Below the pieces are notes generated by a model that was not told the origin of the DNA, made no database searches, and was given only the letters and a program-made list of their open reading frames with translations. From assembly GCA_903940375.1 (NCBI GenBank), contig CAJAKT010000164.1, positions 1 to 12,571 on the forward strand: a stretch of DNA of 12,571 bases, in the 5' to 3' direction. Shown here piece by piece: positions 1 to 5,328 of this stretch; the first letter of the stretch is position 1; every line of letters starts with the position of its first letter. The translations under genes were made by a program, and so were the position numbers. Source of the stretch: an uncultured bacterium (GTDB lineage: Bacteria > Actinomycetota > Actinomycetes > S36-B12).

Positions 1-278
1 CCGTCCTCATCGATCTCGCAGAACGAGCCGCCATGCAGCCAGACACCGTGCTCCGCAGCAAGTCCACCGAGTGCCTGCACCAGCGGGCCGTCGATGGGCT
101 GTGCGTGCGCACGAGCGGCATCAACATCGAATGCCCCGACATGCCAGAGCTCGGGCAGGATGACCATGTCCGCGTCGGCGGAAACCGTGTCGACCAGCTT
201 CAGCGCACGGGTCACGCGATTCGTCACGGACTCCGATGTCGAGCAGTCCAACTGGATCACTGCCACGCGTACCGTCAT
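1..278 (-). CDS. Carbon-nitrogen hydrolase (nitrilase superfamily), N-terminal part
   Basis: The reading frame opens at ATG 278-276 and stays open to the left edge, giving 92 codons of a protein that should be roughly 260-280 residues. It begins MTVRVAVIQLDCS, the usual first beta strand of nitrilase-superfamily amidases. The segment VILPELWHVGAF at about residues 39-50 carries the catalytic Glu (Glu43) of the Glu-Lys-Cys triad. The PIDGPLVQALGGLAAEHGVW region (about 61-80) matches the conserved helix after it. The catalytic Lys and Cys would lie beyond the window. Family members hydrolyse amides, carbamoyl compounds or nitriles in the cytoplasm; the substrate cannot be told from this fragment. 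There is no Shine-Dalgarno sequence; a TAGAGT hexamer six bases upstream of the ATG suggests a leaderless transcript. The gene diverges from the isomerase-family gene at 327. The family call is solid, the exact function unknown. Confidence 0.85.
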   Translation of the reverse strand, partial: MTVRVAVIQLDCSTSESVTNRVTRALKLVDTVSADADMVILPELWHVGAFDVDAARAHAQPIDGPLVQALGGLAAEHGVWLHGGSFCEIDED

Positions 279-284
279 ACGCAG

Positions 285-290
285 ACTCTA
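285..290 (-). promoter_or_regulatory. Putative -10 hexamer of a leaderless promoter for the nitrilase-family gene
   Basis: Read on the minus strand, TAGAGT is followed by exactly six bases (CTGCGT) and then the ATG at 278. A TAnnnT hexamer at this distance places the transcription start on the A of the start codon, the usual actinobacterial leaderless arrangement. No ribosome binding site is visible and no clear -35 element can be picked out. Assignment is by pattern only. Confidence 0.45.
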
Positions 291-304
291 CGACGCACAG
301 TCGT
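290..304. repeat. Short inverted repeat between divergent promoters
   Basis: ACGAC, a five-base spacer (GCACA), then GTCGT form a perfect 5-bp inverted repeat lying between the two outward-facing -10 hexamers at 285-290 and 315-320. Its position would suit an operator controlling both genes, but a repeat this short can occur by chance. Confidence 0.25.
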
Positions 305-314
305 CAGACGCGGC

Positions 315-320
315 TAGCGT
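315..320 (+). promoter_or_regulatory. Putative -10 hexamer of a leaderless promoter for the MDMPI-family gene
   Basis: TAGCGT is followed by exactly six bases (GCACCC) and then ATG 327. This mirrors the TAGAGT-N6-ATG of the divergent gene. No Shine-Dalgarno sequence precedes ATG 327, which fits a leaderless transcript starting at the A of the start codon. No convincing -35 element is seen. Confidence 0.45.
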
Positions 321-326
321 GCACCC

Positions 327-1163
327 ATGGACAGCACCGAGATCAACCCCACGGATCCCGAACTGATCGACATCTGGCAGCAGGCCCTCGAGGATGTCCT
401 TCGAGTCAGTGCCTCCCTGGATGACGAGCAATGGCTTGCCGCAACGCCGTGCCCGGGCTGGACTGTCGCAGACGTCGTGGCCCACCTCGTCGCCATCGAG
501 CAGGTGCTCGCGGGGACTCCCCAACCCGCACACGACCCGGACTGGAGCCTGCTGCCACACGTCTCGAATGACTTCGGCCGGTTCACCGAGGTCGGCGTGG
601 ATGCCCGCCGCGGGCACACGCGCGAGGAGGTGCTGACCGAGTTGCGTGACGCCATCGCGATCAGGCGCGCCCAGCTTGACGCTGTCCCGGCCGGCGAGCA
701 GGTCATCGGTCCGCTCGGCAACCCCACCACGATCGAGCGCATGCTCCGCATACGGACCTTCGACACCTGGGTGCACGAGCAGGACATCCGCACCGCCACC
801 GCGAACGACGGTGGATGGGATACCACCCCCGCCGTGATCGCCTTCCAGCAGATGATCCGGTCGCTGCCGGTTGCCTGGGGCAAGAACGCGCAGGCGCCCG
901 TGGGCGCCACCGTCCACATGAACGTGACCGGCCCTGGTCCGCAAGCCGACATCTACGTCGACGTCATCGAAGCGGGCCGCGGCCAAGCATGTCCGCCCGT
1001 GCCCGAACCGACCGTTTCCCTGACCCTGTCGTGGCCGGACTACATGCGACTGTCGGCGGGCCGGATTGACGTCAACGACTCAGCGCTCAGACAACGCATT
1101 GAGCTCACTGGCGACTCGGCGCTCGCCGAAGCCATGCTGTCCGCGCTGACGATCACGCCTTAG
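327..1163 (+). CDS. Maleylpyruvate isomerase family mycothiol-dependent protein (DinB/MDMPI fold)
   Basis: This is a 278-residue protein with the two-part layout of the MDMPI family: an N-terminal DinB-like four-helix bundle (about 15-155) and a smaller C-terminal MDMPI_C domain (about 185-275). The hallmark PCPGWTVADVVAHL segment (41-54) supplies His53, and RTFDTWVHEQDIR (143-155) supplies Asp146 and His150. By family knowledge these match the three zinc ligands of Corynebacterium maleylpyruvate isomerase (His-Glu-His), with Asp here replacing Glu. Characterised members use mycothiol as cofactor in actinobacterial cytoplasm, but most paralogues have no known substrate. No gentisate-pathway genes are present, so a true maleylpyruvate isomerase role is not supported. 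The start at ATG 327 is favoured by the TAGCGT hexamer six bases upstream. The stop codon overlaps that of the convergent bkdC gene. Confidence 0.85.
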   Translation: MDSTEINPTDPELIDIWQQALEDVLRVSASLDDEQWLAATPCPGWTVADVVAHLVAIEQVLAGTPQPAHDPDWSLLPHVSNDFGRFTEVGVDARRGHTREEVLTELRDAIAIRRAQLDAVPAGEQVIGPLGNPTTIERMLRIRTFDTWVHEQDIRTATANDGGWDTTPAVIAFQQMIRSLPVAWGKNAQAPVGATVHMNVTGPGPQADIYVDVIEAGRGQACPPVPEPTVSLTLSWPDYMRLSAGRIDVNDSALRQRIELTGDSALAEAMLSALTITP

Positions 1164-2458
1164 CGGTCCACCGCCTCCACGACCAGTGCCAAGGCCGGGT
1201 CGGCAAGGAAATCAGCGACTGAGCGAAGCGCCCTCGATCCCGAGGCTCCGTCGATCACGCGGTGGTCGAAGGACAGTGACAGCTGCATCACCGGTCGCAC
1301 GACAACATGCCCGTCCACGACCCAGGGTCGATCGAGAATTCGCCCCATGGCCAGGATCGCCGTCTGCCCCGGATTGAGGATCGGCGTACCGCCGTCGATG
1401 CCGAAGACACCGATGTTGGTCAGCGTGATCGTTCCTCCGGTGAGATCGGCCGGCGTCGCGCGGCCCGCGCGGGCCGTGTCGATCAGGTCCTGCACGGCAC
1501 GCGCCAGATCGACGACGCCCAGTGCCGACGCGCCCTTGATGCACGGAACCAGTAGGCCGCGCGGTGTATCGGCAGCGATGCCGAGGTTCACATCGCGATG
1601 AAGAACCACATGCGCGCCATCCGGTGCATCGACCCACGTCGAGTTGATGATCGGCTGCTCCACGGCAGCGCGGACAAGTGCCGCGGCAACCAGGATCATC
1701 GGACTGATGCGCACATCCGCGCTGGACGGATGCTCACGCAGCTTGGCCAGCACCTCCATCGCGCGCGCCATGTCGACGTCGACCCACTCGGTCACATGCG
1801 GCGCGGTGAATGCAGACTGGACCATCGCATCCGCCATCGCCCGTTGTACTCCGCGCACGGGAATTCGCTCCCCGGCCACTGTCGCAGGCGCAGTCGTAGG
1901 CGTGGGCGTATGCGCAGGCGCAGGCGCAGCAACTGCCACCGCACTGCCGCCACTGGCCGACAGAACATCCTCACGCGTGACCTCGCCGTTCGGGCCCGAC
2001 GCTGAGATGGCAGCCAGATCCACCCCGAGGTCGCGGGCCAGCTTGCGCACCAACGGCTTCGCGCGGCTCCTCCCTGTCGATGCGCCTTCCCGATTGGACC
2101 CAGCCACCCCATCAGCCGGACGGCGCGCACGGCGAGCGACGGGTACATCCGCGCGCACGCCATACCCGACGAGGACTGCCTGACGTTCCCCTCCGCCAAC
2201 AGCCGGTAGAGCGGCTGTCTCAATGGTGATGATCGGTGAACCAACGGGCACGATCGCGCCCTCCACGACGTGCAGTTCGGCGACGGTACCCGCATACGGG
2301 CATGGGAGTTCGACGGATGCCTTCGCCGTCTCGATCTCCACCACCATGTCGTTAACGGCCACGGCATCACCCGGACGAACATGCCATCGCAGGATCTCGG
2401 CTTCGGTCAGGCCCTCACCTACATCAGGCAGGTTGAAGACGCGCAGCTCGCTCATCAT
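1160..2458 (-). CDS. bkdC: Branched-chain 2-oxoacid dehydrogenase E2 (dihydrolipoamide acyltransferase)
   Basis: This 432-residue protein transfers the acyl group made by E1 to coenzyme A and forms the core of the cytoplasmic complex. Three parts are visible in order. A single lipoyl domain spans about 4-80, with lipoyl-lysine candidate Lys46 in EIETAKASVELP. A peripheral-subunit-binding domain spans about 131-168 (AKPLVRKLARDLGVDL...GEVTREDVL). The catalytic acyltransferase domain spans about 197-432, with His399 and Asp403 in SFDHRVIDG. An Ala/Pro/Thr-rich linker joins the last two (about 171-196). The first of two Met codons is used; the start lies 9 bp after the bkdB stop, so translation is probably coupled. 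The set E1alpha-E1beta-E2 with a 2-oxoisovalerate-type E1 points to a branched-chain rather than pyruvate complex, though substrate choice is inferred. No E3 gene follows. It ends tail to tail with the MDMPI-family gene, sharing 4 bp. Confidence 0.92.
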   Translation of the reverse strand: MMSELRVFNLPDVGEGLTEAEILRWHVRPGDAVAVNDMVVEIETAKASVELPCPYAGTVAELHVVEGAIVPVGSPIITIETAALPAVGGGERQAVLVGYGVRADVPVARRARRPADGVAGSNREGASTGRSRAKPLVRKLARDLGVDLAAISASGPNGEVTREDVLSASGGSAVAVAAPAPAHTPTPTTAPATVAGERIPVRGVQRAMADAMVQSAFTAPHVTEWVDVDMARAMEVLAKLREHPSSADVRISPMILVAAALVRAAVEQPIINSTWVDAPDGAHVVLHRDVNLGIAADTPRGLLVPCIKGASALGVVDLARAVQDLIDTARAGRATPADLTGGTITLTNIGVFGIDGGTPILNPGQTAILAMGRILDRPWVVDGHVVVRPVMQLSLSFDHRVIDGASGSRALRSVADFLADPALALVVEAVDR

Positions 2459-2467
2459 CCGCTCATC

Positions 2468-3454
2468 TCAGTAGGCCATTGCTCGATCGACCGCATCGAG
2501 CACGCGATCAAGATCCGGGAGGAAGTGCTCCTCGAGACGGCTGGCGGGGTAGGGGGTGTCGTACCCCGTGACGCGCAGAACCGGTGCCTCCAGCTCGTAG
2601 AAGCAACGTTCCGTCACGCGAGCCGCAATCTCCGCGCCCAGTCCGACATTCGCTGCTGCCTCGTGCACAACGACCAGCCGACCGGTGCGTTCGACCGAGG
2701 CAGCCACGGTATCGATGTCGAGTGGGGACAGGGACTGCAGATCGATCACCTCCACGGAAGCCTCCGTGGAGGCACGTGCCGCATCGATGCAGGTGCGGAC
2801 CATCGGTCCATAACACGCGACCGTGACGTCGGTGCCCACCTGAAGCACTCGCGCCCGCCACGGATCGGCTGAGCCTCCCGTGTCGAGCGCGTCGAAACCT
2901 TCATCGACCTCACCCTTGTCCCAGTAGCGGCGCTTGGGCTCGAAGTAGACGACGGGGTCGTCGCACGCAATTGCCTGCTGGATCGTGGCGTACGCCGCTT
3001 GCGGATCACTAGGGCACAGGACGCGCAGTCCGGCCGTGTGCGCGAAATAGGCCTCCGGCGATTCACTGTGGTGCTCGACCGCGCCGATCCCGCCGCCGAA
3101 AGGTATGCGGATCACGATGGGCATCCGAACCGTGCCCTCGGTCCGTCGGTGCATCTTCGCTACCTGCGACACGATCTGATCGAACGCCGGATAGACGAAC
3201 CCGTCGAATTGGATCTCCACCACTGGCCGATAGCCACGCATGGCCAGGCCCACAGCCGCACCGACGATGCCGCTCTCGGCTAGCGGCGAATCCATGACGC
3301 GGTGCTCGCCGAAGTCCTTCTGCAGTCCGTCGGTGATGCGAAATACTCCGCCCAGGCGCCCGATGTCCTCGCCGAGCATTACCACCTTGCTGTCTCGCTC
3401 CATCGCCTTCCGCAGGCCCGAGTTCAGCGCCTTCGCCATCGTCATCGTCGTCAT
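2468..3454 (-). CDS. bkdB: Branched-chain 2-oxoacid dehydrogenase E1 beta subunit
   Basis: This 328-residue subunit has the usual length for E1beta. It is the transketolase-like partner of BkdA; together they decarboxylate branched-chain 2-oxoacids with thiamine diphosphate and reductively acylate the E2 lipoyl group. Recognisable segments are LGEDIG (27-32, with Glu29 the cofactor-contacting Glu), DSPLAESGIVGAAVGLAMRG (55-74), the FGGGIGAVEHHSESPEAYF stretch (119-137, with the active-site His pair), and DTPYPASRLEEHFLPD (299-314) near the C-terminus. Start ATG 3454 overlaps the bkdA stop as ATGA, and GGAAGAG lies 8 bp upstream, which supports this start over the in-frame ATGs at 3445 and 3439. 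All expected catalytic residues appear present. Assignment to a branched-chain rather than pyruvate complex rests on the overall E1 type and gene set. Confidence 0.93.
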   Translation of the reverse strand: MTTMTMAKALNSGLRKAMERDSKVVMLGEDIGRLGGVFRITDGLQKDFGEHRVMDSPLAESGIVGAAVGLAMRGYRPVVEIQFDGFVYPAFDQIVSQVAKMHRRTEGTVRMPIVIRIPFGGGIGAVEHHSESPEAYFAHTAGLRVLCPSDPQAAYATIQQAIACDDPVVYFEPKRRYWDKGEVDEGFDALDTGGSADPWRARVLQVGTDVTVACYGPMVRTCIDAARASTEASVEVIDLQSLSPLDIDTVAASVERTGRLVVVHEAAANVGLGAEIAARVTERCFYELEAPVLRVTGYDTPYPASRLEEHFLPDLDRVLDAVDRAMAY

Positions 3455-4539
3455 GGGGACAGCTCTTCCACGAAGGATGCCTCGTAATCGCGCAACCGAC
3501 GCCGCTGCTCATCCAGCAGCGGATGCGACTCCGCATAGACATGGTCGAACATCGACCCCGCCGATGGCTCGACCATCGCACGAACACCATCGCGAACGAA
3601 GACCGCCAGCTCGTTCGCCTCATGATCAATCTGGTCGAAGTAGTGCCTGTCGGCGATGCCCTGTCGCGCGAGGAATACCTTCAGCCGCTCGATGGGATCG
3701 CGCAGGCGCCAGATCTCGAGCTCCTCGGCATGTCGGTAGCGCGTGGGGTCATCCGATGTGGTGTGCGCGGCCATTCGGTACGTGTAGGCCTCCACGAGCG
3801 TGGGTCCCCCACCGCTCCTGGCACGCTCAAGCGCCTCACGCGTGACGGCCATGACAGCGAGAATGTCGTTGCCGTCGACAAGCACCCCCGGGAAGCCGAA
3901 GCCCGCTGCTCGTTCGTGGATGAGGCCCGGGTTCCGCCGCTCACGCGGTTGCGAGATCGCCCACTGGTTGTTCTGGCAGAAGAAGACGACTGGTGCGTTG
4001 AAGACCGATCCGAAGACGAACGCCTCGTTGACATCGCCCTCATCCGTGGCGCCATCACCGAAGTAGGCGATCACCGCGTCGTCCGAGCCGTCCAGGTGGA
4101 CGCCCATTGCATAGCCGGCAGCATGCAGTGCCTGGTTGCCGATGACGATCGTGTAGATCGCACAGCCGCGCTCGATCGGGTCCCACCCGCCGTTCGTGAC
4201 CCCACGGAACATCGCCAGGATCTCCAGTGGCTGCACTCCGCGGCTCCACGTCACTCCGTGATCACGGTACGTGGGGAAGGCGAAGTCAGTTGGCCGCAGG
4301 CACCGAGCCGAGCCGACCTGGGCAGCTTCCTGTCCCAGGCTCGAAGCCCACAGCCCGAGCTCGCCCTGCCTCTGCAACGCGGTGGCCTCGGTGTCGAGGC
4401 GACGCACCAGGACCATGTCCCGGTACAGCTCCCGCAGTTCCGAGTCGCGCAAAGTGATCTCGTACCGGCCGTGAGGGACGCGCTCTCCCTCCGGCGAGAG
4501 CAGTTGAACCGCTGACGCCACACGACTTCCGTCGCTCAT
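3451..4539 (-). CDS. bkdA: Branched-chain 2-oxoacid dehydrogenase E1 alpha subunit
   Basis: This 362-residue protein is the thiamine diphosphate-binding E1alpha subunit and the first gene of the bkdABC unit. The ThDP fold is clear: GDGATDEGDVNEAF at 161-174, ending in the NNQWAIS element (190-196). The active-site loop AAHTTSDDPTRYR (257-269) carries His259 and the region that is phosphorylated in mitochondrial homologues. An N-terminal extension of about 35 residues precedes the conserved LYRDMVLVRRLD helix, as in actinobacterial BkdA. Start ATG 4539 is set by a strong GGAGGTG just upstream. The 3' end overlaps bkdB by 4 bp (ATGA), implying translational coupling. It is divergent from the DevR-like regulator, so the two share a 96-bp promoter region. 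Confidence 0.93.
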   Translation of the reverse strand: MSDGSRVASAVQLLSPEGERVPHGRYEITLRDSELRELYRDMVLVRRLDTEATALQRQGELGLWASSLGQEAAQVGSARCLRPTDFAFPTYRDHGVTWSRGVQPLEILAMFRGVTNGGWDPIERGCAIYTIVIGNQALHAAGYAMGVHLDGSDDAVIAYFGDGATDEGDVNEAFVFGSVFNAPVVFFCQNNQWAISQPRERRNPGLIHERAAGFGFPGVLVDGNDILAVMAVTREALERARSGGGPTLVEAYTYRMAAHTTSDDPTRYRHAEELEIWRLRDPIERLKVFLARQGIADRHYFDQIDHEANELAVFVRDGVRAMVEPSAGSMFDHVYAESHPLLDEQRRRLRDYEASFVEELSP

Positions 4540-4635
4540 CGCACCTCCGAGGTCATCCTGTCATCGGATCCCGCTGGGGCGCTGCGCATTCGGCGTGTCC
4601 CATCCGACTCCACGGCGGTAGTGCAGAATGACGCC
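4540..4635. promoter_or_regulatory. Shared divergent promoter region between bkdA and the DevR-like regulator
   Basis: These 96 bases separate two divergent start codons, so they must hold the bkdABC promoter and, most likely, that of the regulator. On the plus strand CAGAAT (4624-4629) lies six bases before ATG 4636 and could be the -10 of a leaderless regulator transcript. On the minus strand CAGGAT (4561-4556) is a weak -10 candidate for bkdA. No complete DosR-type palindrome was found; a lone GTCCC (4597-4601) lacks its partner half-site. The presence of promoters is an inference from gene orientation. Confidence 0.5.
4542..4548 (-). promoter_or_regulatory. Ribosome binding site of bkdA
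   Basis: GGAGGTG on the minus strand lies just before ATG 4539 and is the strongest Shine-Dalgarno sequence near any start in the window. It sits inside a near-palindrome (plus-strand ACCTCCGAGGT, 4543-4553). It fixes the bkdA start. Confidence 0.7.
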
Positions 4636-5313
4636 ATGATGTCCACCCCCGAGACCGATGGCACCATCCGCGTCTTCCTCATGGACGACCACGAGATCGT
4701 CCGACGGGGGCTCGCAGACCTGATCAGCCTCGAGCGCGACATGGAGGTCGTCGGCGAGGCCGGGTCCACCGCCGATGCACTCCACCGCATTCCTGCTGCA
4801 CGGCCCGATGTCGCCGTCCTCGACGTGCGCTTGCCGGATGGCAGCGGCGTCGAGGTCTGCCGTGAGGTGCGCTCATCCATGCCCGAGGTGCATTGCCTCA
4901 TGCTCACGTCCTATGCAGATGACGAGGCGCTCTTCGACGCGATCATGGCTGGAGCCTCGGGCTACGTGCTCAAGGAGATCCGCGGCAACGACCTCATCGA
5001 CGCGATCCGCCAGGTGGCATCCGGCAAGTCCCTTCTCGATCCCATGGCGACCCAGCGTGTACTCGAACGGCTGCGCAACGGCGAGAAGCACGACGGCCGA
5101 CTGGACGCCCTCTCGGATCAGGAGAAGCGCATCCTCGAACTCATCGGCGAGGGCATGACCAACCGCCAGATCGGTGAGCAGATGCATCTGGCCGAGAAGA
5201 CCGTCAAGAACTATGTGTCGAGTCTGCTCGCGAAACTCGGCATGGAGCGTCGAACACAGGCAGCGGCCTATGTCGCCCGCATGTCAGCCGAGCAGGATCA
5301 CGCCCGCGGCTGA
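4636..5313 (+). CDS. devR: DevR/DosR-like LuxR-family response regulator
   Basis: This 225-residue cytoplasmic transcription factor has an N-terminal receiver domain (about 11-125) and a C-terminal LuxR/NarL helix-turn-helix (about 155-220). Receiver residues visible are the acidic pair Asp17-Asp18, phosphoacceptor Asp63 in AVLDVRLPDG, Thr91 and Lys113. From memory of the M. tuberculosis DevR sequence, the match is very close: VFLxDDHExVRRGL, VAVLDVRLPDG, LAEKTVKNYVS and LLAKLGMERRTQAA recur. They include counterparts of DNA-contacting Lys179, Lys182 and Asn183 (here Lys188, Lys191, Asn192), so a DosR-box-like target is expected. The frame also has an upstream GTG at 4621 (230 residues) and a second ATG at 4639. 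ATG 4636 is preferred for the CAGAAT hexamer six bases upstream, but this is uncertain. The likely partner is the convergent GAF kinase 15 bp away. It is divergent from bkdA. Confidence 0.88.
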   Translation: MMSTPETDGTIRVFLMDDHEIVRRGLADLISLERDMEVVGEAGSTADALHRIPAARPDVAVLDVRLPDGSGVEVCREVRSSMPEVHCLMLTSYADDEALFDAIMAGASGYVLKEIRGNDLIDAIRQVASGKSLLDPMATQRVLERLRNGEKHDGRLDALSDQEKRILELIGEGMTNRQIGEQMHLAEKTVKNYVSSLLAKLGMERRTQAAAYVARMSAEQDHARG

Positions 5314-5328
5314 CTCACGGATGATGAG

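Noticed and set aside
288..986. 232-codon minus-strand frame opposite the MDMPI-family gene
   Set aside because: The plus-strand protein has the diagnostic family motifs, and the minus frame would overlap the divergent promoter region.
1163..1174. GCGGT-CC-ACCGC at the convergent bkdC/MDMPI ends
   Set aside because: The two-base loop is too tight for a terminator, and the sequence encodes the last bkdC residues.
1873..1946. GGCGCAG-type short repeats inside bkdC
   Set aside because: They encode the Ala/Pro-rich flexible linker before the acyltransferase domain, which is normal in E2 proteins and not a mobile or regulatory repeat.
3523..4515. 330-codon open frame on the plus strand opposite bkdA
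   Set aside because: It is the antisense shadow of a well-conserved E1alpha gene. Its translation shows no recognisable family, and long antisense frames are expected in GC-rich DNA.
4588..4601. Possible DosR box upstream of the DevR-like gene
   Set aside because: GTCCC at 4597-4601 matches one half-site, but the partner position (4588-4592) reads ATTCG instead of GGGAC. I found no full palindrome elsewhere in the window.
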